Counted from the first letter of the stretch, positions 1 to 9,671 are shown. The stretch: DNA of 64,000 nucleotides from Shewanella avicenniae (GCF_017354945.1 NZ_CP071503.1:806001-870000); one strand, 5' to 3'. The notes: a model not told the origin generated them from the sequence alone. Numbers and translations: made by a program.

Positions 1-337
1 GGTATTGTTCAAGCAGCGGCGCGAGCGTGTGAACTCCTTTGAGTTCAATGTTGATCATGGCGCGGCCAGCGACCAGTTCCATGACCTGCCACAGCGTCGG
101 AATCGCTTCACCGGCCACTGTATAGTGACTAAGTTCATCGCGGCTGTGACGATCGATGACCCCAAGGCCACTACTTTTAAACTCTAAGCGGCGGTCATGG
201 AATACGTATAACTCACCTTCCACGCAATGCACGTCTAACTCAATCGCCTTTGCGCCTAACGTGAGCGCATAATCGATAGCACTCAGCGTATTTTCGGGGC
301 GATGACCACTTGCGCCGCGGTGTGCAATAACCAGCAT
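1..337 (-). CDS. Glycerophosphodiester phosphodiesterase, 5' part, cut by the window edge
   Basis: The minus strand is open from an ATG at 335-337 to the left edge, giving about 112 N-terminal residues. They start MLVIAHRGASG, followed by PENT, IELDV and FHD. These are the metal-binding and active-site blocks of the GDPD TIM-barrel family (HRG, E-x-D, HD), which hydrolyses glycerophosphodiesters to glycerol 3-phosphate and an alcohol. No signal peptide precedes HRG, so a cytosolic UgpQ-type enzyme is more likely than the periplasmic GlpQ type. The C-terminal half lies outside the window. Family assignment is firm; the exact substrate is not known. Confidence 0.88.
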   Translation of the reverse strand, partial: MLVIAHRGASGHRPENTLSAIDYALTLGAKAIELDVHCVEGELYVFHDRRLEFKSSGLGVIDRHSRDELSHYTVAGEAIPTLWQVMELVAGRAMINIELKGVHTLAPLLEQY

Positions 338-483
338 TTAAACATCCTTTAGGTGATGGAAAACATGACCTTTAGCTAATCGCTGGCACGATACAACATT
401 GCCATGGCAATAACTATAGATGAGCGCTGACTTTCTAGTGAACTGCGCTTGTGGTGTGGTAAAGATGAGCTTAGGTAGGTAAC

Positions 484-509
484 AAAAACGCCGTGCAGCG
501 CACGGCGTT
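484..509 (-). terminator. Rho-independent terminator of rsgA-psd
   Basis: A GC-rich hairpin has stem 489-496 / 500-507 (CGCCGTGC paired with GCACGGCG) and a three-base loop. On the minus strand it is followed by TTTTTGTT. It lies just beyond the psd stop codon. Confidence 0.85.
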
Positions 510-526
510 AAACGATTGAACGATGA

Positions 527-1420
527 TTACGCTTTCTTGGCAAAAGCTTGACCCATGCGGGTGGTCGCACCGGGAACCACTTCAGCAACAAAGCTCTCCA
601 GCGCCCCTTTTTCAAACAGCATCACCACTGTGCTGCCGAGTTTAAAGCGACCCATCTCTGCGCCTTTCTCTAGCGTGATGGCGTTTTCAGCTTCGGTGTC
701 ATAATCCCACACGAAGACTTTTTTGCCGGTAGGTGGCGTCACTGTGCCAGCCCAAACCGTCTCGATGCTGGCGACAATCGTCGCGCCGACTAACACCATG
801 GCCATAGGGCCAATTTCGGTTTCAAAAATCGCCACTACGCGCTCGTTGCGGGCAAATAAGCCAGGAACGTGCTGCGCGGTTAACGGGTTAACCGAGAACA
901 GTTCGCCCGGCACATAAATCATTTTCGACAGGGTGCCCGCCACTGGCATATGGATGCGGTGGTAATCGCTCGGTGCCAGATAGATAGTGGCAAAGTCACC
1001 GTCTTCAAAACGGGCGGCCACGTCAGCTTTATCACCCAATAGCGCCAACGCTGAATAATCATGACCTTTCGCTTGAATAATGCGCCCTTGTTCAATGGGA
1101 CCACGTTGGCTCACTGTGCCATCGACCGGATGGACGATATAACCTGCATCATCAAATAACGGACGGGCTCCATCCTTCAATGCGCGGGTGAAAAAAGCGT
1201 TAAAGGTCTTGTAAGCTTCCGGCTGTGGCTCAATCGCTTCGGCCATCTGCACCTTGTACTGGGCGATAAATTTTTTAATAAACCACGTGGTAACACCGCC
1301 TAACTCAGCCGCAGCGAGTTTACCTACTAAACGCGACACCAAATGCTTAGGTAGCAGATATTGCAGTGTGATTTTTAGCTTATCCAATGGTTTCAAGTCC
1401 TTGTTATTGTTAGATATCAT
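527..1420 (-). CDS. psd: Phosphatidylserine decarboxylase proenzyme
   Basis: Converts phosphatidylserine to phosphatidylethanolamine at the inner membrane, the last step of PE synthesis. The proenzyme cleaves itself in the LGST motif (G262-S263 in a 297-residue protein), leaving a pyruvoyl cofactor on the small subunit. The sequence shows VHPVDG (catalytic Asp), YHRIHMP (catalytic His) and FKLGST near the C-terminus. The open frame runs upstream to 1552. The ATG at 1420 is chosen because the protein then begins in the helical N-terminal region at a normal family length, and because it overlaps the rsgA stop by 11 bases, suggesting translational coupling. The rsgA-psd pairing is also common in related bacteria. 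A terminator follows. Confidence 0.96.
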   Translation of the reverse strand: MISNNNKDLKPLDKLKITLQYLLPKHLVSRLVGKLAAAELGGVTTWFIKKFIAQYKVQMAEAIEPQPEAYKTFNAFFTRALKDGARPLFDDAGYIVHPVDGTVSQRGPIEQGRIIQAKGHDYSALALLGDKADVAARFEDGDFATIYLAPSDYHRIHMPVAGTLSKMIYVPGELFSVNPLTAQHVPGLFARNERVVAIFETEIGPMAMVLVGATIVASIETVWAGTVTPPTGKKVFVWDYDTEAENAITLEKGAEMGRFKLGSTVVMLFEKGALESFVAEVVPGATTRMGQAFAKKA

Positions 1421-2474
1421 CAATACCAGCGCGGAAATAACGTGCGTGACGTTGTTCGCCCAAGCTGGCAATAATTCGATGGTAGTTGTTAAACCTGTCT
1501 TCGGCGATTTTACCTGCTTCGACGGCGGAGCGCAGCTCACAGCCAGGATCATCTAAGTGCTTGCAATCGCGGAATTTACAGCCGCCCAGATAGTCTCTAA
1601 ATTCAATAAAGCACCATCCTACACGGTCTGCCGGCAGATGCCACAGCGCAAATTCACGAACGCCGGGAGAATCAATCAATTTACCGCCATCAGCAAAATG
1701 CAGCAGCTTAGAGGTGGTGGTGGTGTGTTGACCTAACCCTGAGTTATCCGACACTGCACCAGTTTGTAATTCGGCTTCAGGCATCAATGCATTGATCAGC
1801 GAGGATTTGCCTACGCCGGATTGCCCAGCAAAAATGCTGGTTTTGTGGGCCAGTGTATTACGCAGTTCATCTAAACCATTGGCGGTTTTACTACTCACAC
1901 ACAGCACTTGATAACCGATGTCGCGATAACGCTGCAGCGCTGTTTCAATCTCTTCGCTGTTGCTGTCATCCAACAAATCGATTTTATTGAGCACTATGAT
2001 GGGAGGAATATCGGTATCTTCGGCGGCCACCAAATAGCGGTCGATGATTTGAGTGGTAAATTCTGGCAGTACCGAAGACACAATCAAAATTTGATCGATG
2101 TTAGCGGCTACCACTTTTACCCCATCATAAAGATCTGGACGGGTGAGCGAAGATTGCCGTGGATGTACCGCTTCAACCACGCCACCAATCGCCGATTGGT
2201 TGTCATTGGCAAGCCGCAATACCACGTTGTCGCCGGTGACTAAGCTGCCAATGGTGCGGCGAATATTGCAGCGCACGATGTTGCTTTCGGCAGTTTCAAC
2301 ATCCACATGCTGGCCAAAACGCGAAATCACCACGCCTTCTTGTTCAGGGCCGAGATTGCTCTCTTGCAACTCCACTTCTGGCTCATCATTGGCTTGGCGG
2401 CGATCGAGTCGTTTTTGGTGGTTAGCCTTCATACGGCGCAACTGGCCTTGGCTCAGGGGTTTCTTTTTGCTCAC
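1410..2474 (-). CDS. rsgA: Small-subunit ribosome maturation GTPase RsgA
   Basis: A circularly permuted GTPase that checks late 30S subunit assembly. The permuted order is visible: G4 LNKIDLL and G5 SSKT come before the P-loop GQSGVGKSS, then G3 DSPGVREF. An OB fold precedes them and a C-terminal zinc-binding segment ([14 protein letters not shown]) follows. The basic N-terminus [20 protein letters not shown] resembles the E. coli protein and supports the start at 2474. Length 354 residues is normal. It is transcribed divergently from orn. Confidence 0.97.
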   Translation of the reverse strand: MSKKKPLSQGQLRRMKANHQKRLDRRQANDEPEVELQESNLGPEQEGVVISRFGQHVDVETAESNIVRCNIRRTIGSLVTGDNVVLRLANDNQSAIGGVVEAVHPRQSSLTRPDLYDGVKVVAANIDQILIVSSVLPEFTTQIIDRYLVAAEDTDIPPIIVLNKIDLLDDSNSEEIETALQRYRDIGYQVLCVSSKTANGLDELRNTLAHKTSIFAGQSGVGKSSLINALMPEAELQTGAVSDNSGLGQHTTTTSKLLHFADGGKLIDSPGVREFALWHLPADRVGWCFIEFRDYLGGCKFRDCKHLDDPGCELRSAVEAGKIAEDRFNNYHRIIASLGEQRHARYFRAGIDDI

Positions 2475-2514
2475 TTAAACCTATAAGATCATGCTGATTC
2501 GGGGTCAAAGGCTC

Positions 2515-2520
2515 TATAAT
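2515..2520 (+). promoter_or_regulatory. -10 element of the orn promoter
   Basis: A consensus TATAAT lies about 55 bases upstream of the orn start codon in the rsgA/orn divergent gap. The matching -35 (TGCTGA, 17 bases upstream) is poor, so only the -10 is annotated. Confidence 0.5.
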
Positions 2521-2573
2521 ACACGCTATTGAACAAAAAAGCCTGATAGGGCGCTTGCGGGAGTATGACGAAC

Positions 2574-3119
2574 ATGGCGGCTAATGCTGACAATCTGATT
2601 TGGATCGATCTGGAAATGACAGGGCTTGAGCCTGCAACCGATCGCATTATCGAAATTGCCACAATTGTGACCGATAAAGAGTTAAATATTTTGGCGGAAG
2701 GGCCAGTCATTGCCATTCATCAATCCGATGAAGTGTTAGCGGCAATGGATGATTGGAACCAGCAGCACCACGGTGCTTCAGGTTTGATCGATCGAGTGCA
2801 CGCAAGTGAATATTCAGAAGAAGATGCGATTCGCGCAACAATTAGCTTTCTTGAGCAGCATGTGCCAAAGGGTAAATCGCCTATGTGTGGTAACAGCATT
2901 GGCCAAGATCGCCGTTTTCTGAACAAATATATGTTGGAGTTGGAAGACTATTTCCACTATCGCAATCTGGATGTGAGCACCATTAAAGAGTTGGTGCGTC
3001 GCTGGCAGCCAGACATCATGCAAGATTTTAAGAAACAAAATACCCATCAAGCGTTGGATGATATTCGCGAATCTGTGGCTGAATTGCGCTTCTATCGTGA
3101 GCGAGTATTTAAAATTTGA
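2574..3119 (+). CDS. orn: Oligoribonuclease (DEDDh 3'-5' exoribonuclease)
   Basis: Degrades short RNA oligonucleotides, especially dinucleotides, to mononucleotides; essential in several gammaproteobacteria. The DEDDh exonuclease blocks are IWIDLEMTG, the central [10 protein letters not shown], and [10 protein letters not shown] with the active-site His and Asp. The protein is closely similar to E. coli Orn over its whole length. An ATG also occurs at 2565, but the ribosome binding site GGGAG at 2558-2563 is one base from it and about ten from the ATG at 2574. [17 protein letters not shown] also aligns with the E. coli N-terminus, so 2574 is chosen (181 residues). The tRNA-Gly array follows, as in Shewanella. 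Confidence 0.97.
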   Translation: MAANADNLIWIDLEMTGLEPATDRIIEIATIVTDKELNILAEGPVIAIHQSDEVLAAMDDWNQQHHGASGLIDRVHASEYSEEDAIRATISFLEQHVPKGKSPMCGNSIGQDRRFLNKYMLELEDYFHYRNLDVSTIKELVRRWQPDIMQDFKKQNTHQALDDIRESVAELRFYRERVFKI

Positions 3120-3149
3120 CCACTTAACGCGTAAATATGCACAAGGGGG

Positions 3150-3177
3150 TTGCAGGGTTAATAAATTTCCATATAAT
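3150..3177 (+). promoter_or_regulatory. Promoter of the tRNA-Gly array
   Basis: TTGCAG (3150-3155), a 16-base spacer and a perfect TATAAT (3172-3177) lie about 40 bases upstream of the first tRNA. The bases after the -10 (GCGGCCTC) are GC-rich, like the discriminator of stringently controlled stable-RNA promoters. Confidence 0.75.
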
Positions 3178-3219
3178 GCGGCCTCACCTTCGCTGCATCA
3201 TGTAAGCGAAGCGCGGAAT

Positions 3220-3295
3220 GCGACATTAGCTCAGTTGGTAGAGCGATACCTTGCCAAGGTATAGGTCATCGGTTCGAACCCGATATGTCGCTCCA
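3220..3295 (+). tRNA. tRNA-Gly (GCC), copy 1
   Basis: A 76-base cloverleaf. The acceptor stem GCGACAT pairs with ATGTCGC (3285-3291), the D-arm contains AGCTCAGTTGGTAGAGC, the anticodon loop is TTGCCAA (anticodon GCC), the T-loop is GTTCGAACC, and CCA is encoded. It decodes GGC/GGU. Confidence 0.97.
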
Positions 3296-3315
3296 ACATT
3301 CCGTGGTTCAGTAGT

Positions 3316-3391
3316 GCGACATTAGCTCAGTTGGTAGAGCGATACCTTGCCAAGGTATAGGTCATCGGTTCGAACCCGATATGTCGCTCCA
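3316..3391 (+). tRNA. tRNA-Gly (GCC), copy 2
   Basis: Identical base for base to copy 1, with encoded CCA. The 20-base spacer from copy 1 is unrelated to the other spacers. Confidence 0.97.
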
Positions 3392-3415
3392 ATACTGCTG
3401 AACGGTTTGATGATT

Positions 3416-3491
3416 GCGACATTAGCTCAGTTGGTAGAGCGATACCTTGCCAAGGTATAGGTCATCGGTTCGAACCCGATATGTCGCTCCA
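3416..3491 (+). tRNA. tRNA-Gly (GCC), copy 3
   Basis: Identical to copies 1 and 2, with encoded CCA; separated from copy 2 by 24 bases. Confidence 0.97.
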
Positions 3492-3510
3492 ATCATCTGC
3501 AAATCTCGAT

Positions 3511-3586
3511 GCGACATTAGCTCAGTTGGTAGAGCGATACCTTGCCAAGGTATAGGTCATCGGTTCGAACCCGATATGTCGCTCCA
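3511..3586 (+). tRNA. tRNA-Gly (GCC), copy 4
   Basis: Identical to the other three copies, with encoded CCA; separated from copy 3 by 19 bases. No clear intrinsic terminator follows. The 250 bases to the next gene carry only the palindrome at 3739-3752. Confidence 0.97.
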
Positions 3587-3738
3587 ATTTTTCGAATCTC
3601 CCGCCTTATTTTCTTGCCATCAGCAACTAATTTTTTAGCTGTAATTTCAGTCTATCGATATCGCCTGTGCTGGTTTCGTGATCTACCGCCGTTTTTCTGC
3701 GTGTTTGCTAATGTAGCGAATGCCGTTACCTGAAAAGT

Positions 3739-3752
3739 ATGACAATCGTCAT
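3739..3752. promoter_or_regulatory. Operator-like palindrome, copy A
   Basis: ATGAC-AATC-GTCAT is a perfect inverted repeat about 85 bases upstream of the gene at 3837. The same architecture, ATGAC-N4-GTCAT, recurs at 4384-4397 upstream of nnr. The 5-N4-5 layout is that of FNR/CRP-family boxes (FNR is TTGAT-N4-ATCAA), but the bases differ from consensus. The regulator is unknown. Confidence 0.4.
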
Positions 3753-3836
3753 GTAATCCTTAGACTATTACTTACATAATGGACGTAGAGTAAATCAACC
3801 AGCAGCCTAAGCGCTGTAACTCATGGAGGGTGCGGA

Positions 3837-4292
3837 ATGCGTATCCAACAACTGCGTGAACTACTTGAATATGTTGCCGAATGTCATTTAGATATGGCGA
3901 AGTTGTACCATAGATTGAATGAACAGGCAGACTCTTCCCGAACCAAACTCCTACTCGATTATTTTGAGCAACACCAGAAAGGTGTGGCGCGTCACTTAGA
4001 AGACTATGTGGACGAAGCGCCAAAACGTATTTTGGAAAGCTGGTACAAAGATTTTGTCTTTGAAGATTTCAGCAAACGTTGCGAAAACGCCATGCTACCG
4101 GCTAGCATGAACGATGAAGACGTGTTGGAATTACATCTTGAATTAGACAATCTGCTGATTGGCTTGCTGGAAAAAACCGCTAACTCCTCTTCGGCAGAAG
4201 ATGTAAAAAGTGCACTTGAAGATTTAGTGCGTGTGCAAAAAATCCACCAACAACGCTTAGTGCATAGCACGATGCGGATGGATGATATCTGA
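3837..4292 (+). CDS. Uncharacterised helical protein, possibly ferritin-like
   Basis: I do not recognise this 151-residue protein. It is almost wholly predicted helix, acidic, with no signal peptide or membrane segment. Several His/Glu pairs lie on helices (ECHLDMAKLYHR, FEQHQKGVARHLED, LELHLELD, KIHQQRLVH), the kind of pattern seen in four-helix ferritin-like or hemerythrin-like bundles. A metal site is only a guess. A strong ribosome binding site (GGAGG, 3824-3828) precedes the ATG. The gene stands alone between the tRNA array and its own terminator, and a palindrome lies in its promoter region. Codon use looks like the neighbours. Confidence 0.8.
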   Translation: MRIQQLRELLEYVAECHLDMAKLYHRLNEQADSSRTKLLLDYFEQHQKGVARHLEDYVDEAPKRILESWYKDFVFEDFSKRCENAMLPASMNDEDVLELHLELDNLLIGLLEKTANSSSAEDVKSALEDLVRVQKIHQQRLVHSTMRMDDI

Positions 4293-4330
4293 TTTTTACT
4301 GCTAAAAACTCCCGTAAATAGCACATCTTC

Positions 4331-4354
4331 AGCCCGGCTTGACCGGGCTTTTTT
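4331..4354 (+). terminator. Rho-independent terminator
   Basis: The hairpin AGCCCGG / CCGGGCT with loop CTTGA is followed by a run of T. It ends the gene at 3837. Confidence 0.9.
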
Positions 4355-4383
4355 CATCTTTTGGTAATTTAATCATTACGATA

Positions 4384-4397
4384 ATGACCAATGTCAT
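4384..4397. promoter_or_regulatory. Operator-like palindrome, copy B
   Basis: ATGAC-CAAT-GTCAT is a perfect inverted repeat with the same half-sites and spacing as the one at 3739-3752. It sits just upstream of a plausible nnr promoter (TTGGAA at 4409-4414, TACTAA at 4433-4438). Confidence 0.4.
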
Positions 4398-4503
4398 GTT
4401 GCGTTCTGTTGGAACTTGCTAGGCTCAATGCTTACTAATTAAGCACTCAAAGTTACCTAAACCTCAATTTAGGGTTGTTATTCTGCTTGGTGGAGTCGTT
4501 TAC

Positions 4504-5988
4504 ATGGCGCAAAATTTGTCTCATCTTCCTACAGCGCTGTATTCAGCAGCGGCCATTCGTGATGCCGAACTTGCGTGGGCGGCGCACCATCAAACTTCTC
4601 TCTATCAATTGGTGGAACGGGCAGGCTTGGCCGCATTTGAATTGCTCCAGCAGCGTATTCCTGCCACCAGTCGTATTTTGGTGATTGCGGGACAGGGCAA
4701 TAATGGCGCTGACGCATTGCTTTGTTACTACTGGCTCAAACAGCGCGAATTTGACGTCGCTTTGGCACTGCATCCAGCAAAATACCCCACTGATGAATGG
4801 CAGCAAGCGTGGCAATTGCTGACTGAACATGGCTATCACGACCCTATCATCGAACTAACAAATGATGCGCTGTTGGCCGAGTTTGATGTCATTGTCGATG
4901 GCTTATTAGGTACTGGGGTTCGCGGTGAATTGCGTGATGAGATGGCGTCTCTAGTGACTGCAATTAATCAAACGGATGCCATCATATTTAGCCTCGATTT
5001 ACCCTCTGGCATTAACGCGGATACTGGCGCGGGCGCAGCCGTCGTTGCCGACTTTACCTTGTGCATGGGCGCGATGAAGCAGGGGCTGCTGACCAGCAAG
5101 GCGCGTAATTGCAGTGGATTACTGTTCTTTGCCGATCTTGGCCTCAATGATTTTTTACCCGCAGCAAAGGTCAAACGTGTCGGCTATGACTATCTTGCTG
5201 GCTGTCTTGGTGTTCGCGCGCGTGATAGCCACAAAGGTGACAGTGGCCGAGTAACGGTAATCGGTGGCGACTATGGCATGGCGGGCGCGGTGCGGCTTGC
5301 CGGTGAAGCGGCGCTGCGAGCCGGTGCCGGTTTAGTAACTGTGATCAGTCGGCCAGAGCATCAACAGACGGTGAATAGCAATCGCCCCGAGCTGATGTTT
5401 TGGGGCTGCGAGCTGGTGGATATGGAGGTCTATTCTCGGCTTGGTTGGGCCAGAGTGCTGGTGCTTGGGCCTGGGTTGGGTAAACAAGATTGGGGTTACA
5501 ACCTATTCAAAGCGGTGGGGCTGAGCGAAAAGCCGATGGTGTTAGATGCTGATGCACTGAATCTTTTAAGCCAAGACCCCAGACGCGAAGCAAATTGGGT
5601 GCTTACGCCGCATCCAGGAGAAGCCGCGCGTTTGTTGGGGTGCAATATTCAAGCAATCGAACAAGATAGGTTTGCTGCCGTGCGCGAATTGCAGCAGCGT
5701 TTTGGTGGGGTTGTGCTGCTAAAAGGTGCTGGCACTTTAATTTGCGATGGCGACACAGTATATGTAGCACCCGTGGGTAATCCGGGGCTTGCCAGTGGTG
5801 GGTGTGGTGATGTGTTATCTGGTATAATCGGCGCACTTATAGCCCAAGGGCTAAGTTTGGTCAGTGCCACCGTTGCCGCCGTAGTCATTCATGGTGAAGC
5901 CGCAGATAAAGCAGCAGAGCAAGGTGAGCGCGGCATGTTGGCAAGCGATCTATTTCCTTGGATCCGCCGATTAGTCAATACTGTGTAA
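4504..5988 (+). CDS. nnr: Bifunctional NAD(P)H-hydrate epimerase / ADP-dependent NAD(P)H-hydrate dehydratase
   Basis: A metabolite-repair enzyme that restores NAD(P)H damaged by hydration. The N-terminal YjeF_N domain (about residues 1-210) interconverts the R and S hydrates and shows the nucleotide-binding loop GQGNNGADALL at 63-73. The C-terminal ribokinase-like domain (about 220-494) dehydrates the S form using ADP and shows NPGLASGGCGDVLSGII from about residue 426. Full length at 494 residues. It heads the long block nnr-tsaE-amiB-mutL-miaA-hfq-hflXKC, an order conserved in many gammaproteobacteria. Confidence 0.95.
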   Translation: MAQNLSHLPTALYSAAAIRDAELAWAAHHQTSLYQLVERAGLAAFELLQQRIPATSRILVIAGQGNNGADALLCYYWLKQREFDVALALHPAKYPTDEWQQAWQLLTEHGYHDPIIELTNDALLAEFDVIVDGLLGTGVRGELRDEMASLVTAINQTDAIIFSLDLPSGINADTGAGAAVVADFTLCMGAMKQGLLTSKARNCSGLLFFADLGLNDFLPAAKVKRVGYDYLAGCLGVRARDSHKGDSGRVTVIGGDYGMAGAVRLAGEAALRAGAGLVTVISRPEHQQTVNSNRPELMFWGCELVDMEVYSRLGWARVLVLGPGLGKQDWGYNLFKAVGLSEKPMVLDADALNLLSQDPRREANWVLTPHPGEAARLLGCNIQAIEQDRFAAVRELQQRFGGVVLLKGAGTLICDGDTVYVAPVGNPGLASGGCGDVLSGIIGALIAQGLSLVSATVAAVVIHGEAADKAAEQGERGMLASDLFPWIRRLVNTV

Positions 5989-6021
5989 CCGCAGCTAACG
6001 CTGCAGAATGGAAGTGAAACA

Positions 6022-6501
6022 ATGTCGAGTGAAACGCTTGTATTGCAGCTGCAAGATGAATCTGAAACCGTTGCCTTAGGTCGAACCCTCGCCCAAGCGA
6101 TTAAACCGCCATTAGTGATTTACCTGACCGGCGAGCTCGGCGCCGGTAAAACCACCATGAGTCGTGGACTGATCCAAGCCTTGGGTCATCAAGGGGCGGT
6201 GAAAAGCCCAACTTACACCCTTGTTGAACCCTATGAGTTGGCGGATATCGATGTTTATCACTTTGATCTGTATCGATTAAGTGATCCTGAAGAACTTGAG
6301 TTCATGGGTATACGCGATTATTTCAGCGATCGCAGCTTATGTTTAGTTGAGTGGCCCGATAAAGGTGAAGGCTGTTTGCCTGCTGCGGATATACATCTGC
6401 ATATTAAATATGTTAATACTGGTCGAGAAATTACCATCGAAGCCTCGTCGCCTGCTGGCAAGGTGCTATTAGATAACATAAATAACAATGCTAAAAGCTA
6501 A
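6022..6501 (+). CDS. tsaE: tRNA threonylcarbamoyladenosine biosynthesis ATPase TsaE
   Basis: The ATPase partner of TsaB-TsaD in making the t6A modification at position 37 of ANN-decoding tRNAs. The Walker A motif GELGAGKTT is at 37-45, followed by the family blocks [10 protein letters not shown] and YHFDLYRL, and LVEWPDKG. At 159 residues it has the normal length. It lies 33 bases downstream of nnr, and its 3' end overlaps amiB by 14 bases. Confidence 0.96.
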   Translation: MSSETLVLQLQDESETVALGRTLAQAIKPPLVIYLTGELGAGKTTMSRGLIQALGHQGAVKSPTYTLVEPYELADIDVYHFDLYRLSDPEELEFMGIRDYFSDRSLCLVEWPDKGEGCLPAADIHLHIKYVNTGREITIEASSPAGKVLLDNINNNAKS

Positions 6502-7822
6502 TAACATCTCCTTTTTTTCCATTGCGACGGCCACGCTGTTCGCACTTTCTAGTGCTGCCGCTTTCGCCGCAAATACGCTCAATAGCGTCCGTATTTGGGC
6601 TGCCCCTGATTCAACGCGGATTGTCTTTGATTTAGCCAACAAGCCTGATTTCAATCACTTCACTCTCGATAATCCAGAACGTTTGGTGATTGATTTAGAT
6701 GATACTCAGCAAGGTAGCAAGCTCTCGTTGGCGGAACTGAGTAATAACAGTGAGTTGGTTAAAAAAGTGCGGCTTAGTAAACCGCCGAAGCAAGGCATTT
6801 TACGGATAGTGGTGGATCTGAAACAGACAGCTACAGCCAACCTATTTTCATTGCCACCAACCGGGCCATACGGCGATCGGTTGGTCGTCGATTTTGACCC
6901 TGGCCGCAAAGCAACGATTAAGCAAGACAGCGATCGGCAGCAGAGCGATGATCGCGATATTATTGTGGCGATTGACGCCGGACACGGCGGTGATGATCCC
7001 GGTTCAATCGGGCCATCGGGAATGTATGAAAAGCGGGTTGCTTTAGCGATTGCCAAGCGTGTCACTGAACAGATTAATACCGTACCGGGCATGAAAGCGA
7101 TCATGACCCGTTCAGGGGATTACTTCGTCGATCTCAACCGGCGCTCTGAGTTGGCACGCAAAGGCAAAGCAGATTTATTGGTGTCGATTCACGCCGATGC
7201 GTTTACCTCGCCACAACCGCGCGGCGCCTCGGTGTGGGTGCTATCAAATCGTCGTGCCAATTCTGAAATGGGTCGGTTACTGGAGCAAAGTGAGAAAGTC
7301 TCTGAGCTTTTAGGCGGTGTGGGTGAAATCGTGCAGAACACCGACAGTGAGCAGTATTTGATGCGCACGCTAATCGATATGTCGATGGATAACTCGCGCT
7401 CGGCGGGTTATCGAGTCGCTAGTGATATTTTGGGACGCTTAGGCAAGGTCACCAAATTGCATAAAAGTAATCCAGAGTACGCCAGTTTGGCAGTATTAAA
7501 GTCGCCTGATATTCCTTCGCTGTTGGTTGAAACCGGGTTTATTTCTAACCCGTCAGAAGAGAAGTTGCTGCGAAGCGATAGCCATCAACAGAAACTAGCG
7601 GATGCGATTTATGGCGGCATTATCAATTACTTCAAAACGTACCCGCCCGAAGGCACGTTATTGGCGCGCAGCGCCACCATTAATCATCGGGTGGTGAGTG
7701 GCGAGTCGTTATCGGTGATTTCGGCGCGCTATAACGTCTCAATTGATGCCATTAAAAAGGCCAATAATCTTAAATCCAACGTGTTATGGATTGGCCAAAA
7801 ATTGGTCATTCCAAGAGTTTGA
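6488..7822 (+). CDS. amiB: N-acetylmuramoyl-L-alanine amidase (AmiB type) with LysM domain
   Basis: A periplasmic zinc amidase that cleaves septal peptidoglycan during daughter-cell separation. A signal peptide (about 1-28, ending AAAFA) is followed by an AMIN localisation domain (about 30-135) and the Amidase_3 domain. Zinc ligands are visible as H166 (DAGHGG), E181 and H235 (SIHADAF). A single LysM repeat (about 398-443, [19 protein letters not shown]) ends the protein. AmiB-family enzymes are normally activated by EnvC/NlpD. The start overlaps the tsaE end by 14 bases, and mutL follows after 7 bases. Confidence 0.95.
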   Translation: MLKANNISFFSIATATLFALSSAAAFAANTLNSVRIWAAPDSTRIVFDLANKPDFNHFTLDNPERLVIDLDDTQQGSKLSLAELSNNSELVKKVRLSKPPKQGILRIVVDLKQTATANLFSLPPTGPYGDRLVVDFDPGRKATIKQDSDRQQSDDRDIIVAIDAGHGGDDPGSIGPSGMYEKRVALAIAKRVTEQINTVPGMKAIMTRSGDYFVDLNRRSELARKGKADLLVSIHADAFTSPQPRGASVWVLSNRRANSEMGRLLEQSEKVSELLGGVGEIVQNTDSEQYLMRTLIDMSMDNSRSAGYRVASDILGRLGKVTKLHKSNPEYASLAVLKSPDIPSLLVETGFISNPSEEKLLRSDSHQQKLADAIYGGIINYFKTYPPEGTLLARSATINHRVVSGESLSVISARYNVSIDAIKKANNLKSNVLWIGQKLVIPRV

Positions 7823-7829
7823 GGTCGCT

Positions 7830-9671
7830 ATGACAATACGCGTGTTACCTCCGCAACTAGCGAACCAAATTGCGGCCGGTGAAGTCGTCGAGCGGCCCGC
7901 CTCCGTTGTGAAAGAACTGGTGGAAAATAGCCTTGATGCTGGTGCAACCCGAGTCGATATTGAGATCGATAAGGGCGGCGCCAAGCTGATAAAAATTCAA
8001 GACAATGGCAATGGCATCGCTAAAGAAGAGTTGGCCTTGGCGCTGTCTCGCCATGCCACCTCAAAACTTAGCAGCATCGATGATTTAGAAGCGATTTTAA
8101 GTTTTGGCTTTCGCGGCGAAGCACTCGCGAGTATTAGTTCGGTGGCCCGTTTAACGCTCACCTCCAAAACTGCAGAACAGGCGGAAGCGTGGTTAGCTTA
8201 CGCCGAAGGCTCAGAAATGGCGGTGAAAGTGATGCCAGCGGCACATCCGCAAGGCACGACAATTGAAGTTGCCGACTTATTTTTTAATACCCCCGCCCGC
8301 CGTCGTTTTCTAAAAAGCGATAAGACCGAATTTACCCATATCGATGAATGGCTAAAGCGGATCGCACTCGCGCGTCCAGAAATCCATTTAACGCTCAAAC
8401 ATAACGGCAAGCAGGTACGTAACTATCGACCTGCAACCAATGAAAGTCAGTATTTGCAACGATTAACCCAAGTGTGTGGCCGTGGCTTTGTGGAACATGC
8501 GCTCAAGGTGGAATGTGAGCATGATGGCCTGCGACTCAGCGGTTATCTGCAATCTCCCATGCAAACCGAGTTAGTCGATGCACACTATTTTTACGTCAAT
8601 GGCCGCCATGTGCGTGATCGACTGGTGACCCATGCGGTCAAGCAAGCCTTTGCAGGATTGGGCGAGCTTGAACAGCCCGGTTACATCCTCATGTTGTCGG
8701 TTGATCCGCATCAGGTTGATGTCAACGTGCACCCCGCTAAGCATGAAGTACGCTTTCACGAGGCCCGCTTTGTGCACGACTTTGTGTTACAGGCGCTCTC
8801 GTCAGCGCTCGAGCAATGCTGGTCATTGCCGTTAGTCGCAGAACAAGCGCCAATTAAGTCGCAATTAAGCCAGTCCACCTATGATCGCCGCGCCGATGAA
8901 GGGGGAGCAACCAGCCAGCGTGAGCCTCGACAACTAGCATCCGAGATTGATTATGAGACTGGGGAATATCGTCCAGCTGCAGATCCAGCATCTGAGCGAG
9001 AGAGCTACGGTTCATTCAACTTGAGTTCAGCTGCACGGCAATATGGTGCCAGTTCGCCTTCAAAAGCCGCAGTGCGAAGTTACGGTGCGCTGATCACTAC
9101 GCCGATGGCGGTTCATGAGGCGAAAGTTGCCCAGACACATGACGTTGATAGTGCTTCCATGCCGCCGCTGTTGGATGGCGATTACTGGGTGTTAGTGGCT
9201 GAACATCAATTGAGTTTGTTGGCCGTGAAGCAAGTCGCCAGTGCGTTGACTAAGCTGGATATTGGGCTAAAGCTCGATAAAGGTTTGCCGATGCAACCCT
9301 TATTGATGCCGGTGGCAGTGGAAGCCAGCACTGCGGCAAAAACGTTGTTATCCAGCCATAACGAGTTGTTGCAGCAATTGGGCTTTTCAATCGACTTACG
9401 TCAGCGTCAGTTGATTATTAAAAAAGTGCCCCCATATCTGCGGGACACGCAACTTGCGCAAGTGGTTCCAGCGCTGCTGGAATGGTTGGCGCAAGGCGAG
9501 CATTCATTGACCGAGATAGCGGAATGGATGGCTACGAAAAGTGTTAGCGGATATATCTCGGCGCCTCTAATTTGGCAGCAATTTTTGCAACTCGATGATG
9601 CGCAACGACAACAAATTTTAAAAATGGCCAAGGCGTTACCTTGGCAACAATGGGTAGGTAATTCAGTTTGA
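7830..9671 (+). CDS. mutL: DNA mismatch repair protein MutL
   Basis: The matchmaker ATPase that links MutS to MutH in methyl-directed mismatch repair. The GHKL ATPase motifs are present: [27 protein letters not shown] and [13 protein letters not shown] variable linker (about 340-430) precedes the C-terminal dimerisation domain, where no DQHAAxERxxYE endonuclease motif is seen, as expected for a MutH-type system. The frame is open upstream to 7743, but the ATG at 7830 (after GAGG) gives the conserved N-terminus [20 protein letters not shown] and 613 residues. Its stop overlaps the miaA start. Confidence 0.96.
   Translation: MTIRVLPPQLANQIAAGEVVERPASVVKELVENSLDAGATRVDIEIDKGGAKLIKIQDNGNGIAKEELALALSRHATSKLSSIDDLEAILSFGFRGEALASISSVARLTLTSKTAEQAEAWLAYAEGSEMAVKVMPAAHPQGTTIEVADLFFNTPARRRFLKSDKTEFTHIDEWLKRIALARPEIHLTLKHNGKQVRNYRPATNESQYLQRLTQVCGRGFVEHALKVECEHDGLRLSGYLQSPMQTELVDAHYFYVNGRHVRDRLVTHAVKQAFAGLGELEQPGYILMLSVDPHQVDVNVHPAKHEVRFHEARFVHDFVLQALSSALEQCWSLPLVAEQAPIKSQLSQSTYDRRADEGGATSQREPRQLASEIDYETGEYRPAADPASERESYGSFNLSSAARQYGASSPSKAAVRSYGALITTPMAVHEAKVAQTHDVDSASMPPLLDGDYWVLVAEHQLSLLAVKQVASALTKLDIGLKLDKGLPMQPLLMPVAVEASTAAKTLLSSHNELLQQLGFSIDLRQRQLIIKKVPPYLRDTQLAQVVPALLEWLAQGEHSLTEIAEWMATKSVSGYISAPLIWQQFLQLDDAQRQQILKMAKALPWQQWVGNSV

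Noticed and set aside
1254-1556. Plus-strand open frame of 100 codons
   Set aside because: It lies antisense across the psd/rsgA junction, both clearly coding, and has no ribosome site or family resemblance.
3220-3586. Regular repeats of 76 bases with 19-24 base unique spacers, at first sight a CRISPR-like array
   Set aside because: Each repeat folds as a complete tRNA-Gly with encoded CCA; the array is a tRNA cluster.
7743-7829. N-terminal extension of MutL by 29 residues
   Set aside because: The extension overlaps the LysM-coding end of amiB, and the conserved MutL N-terminus begins at 7830 after a good ribosome site.
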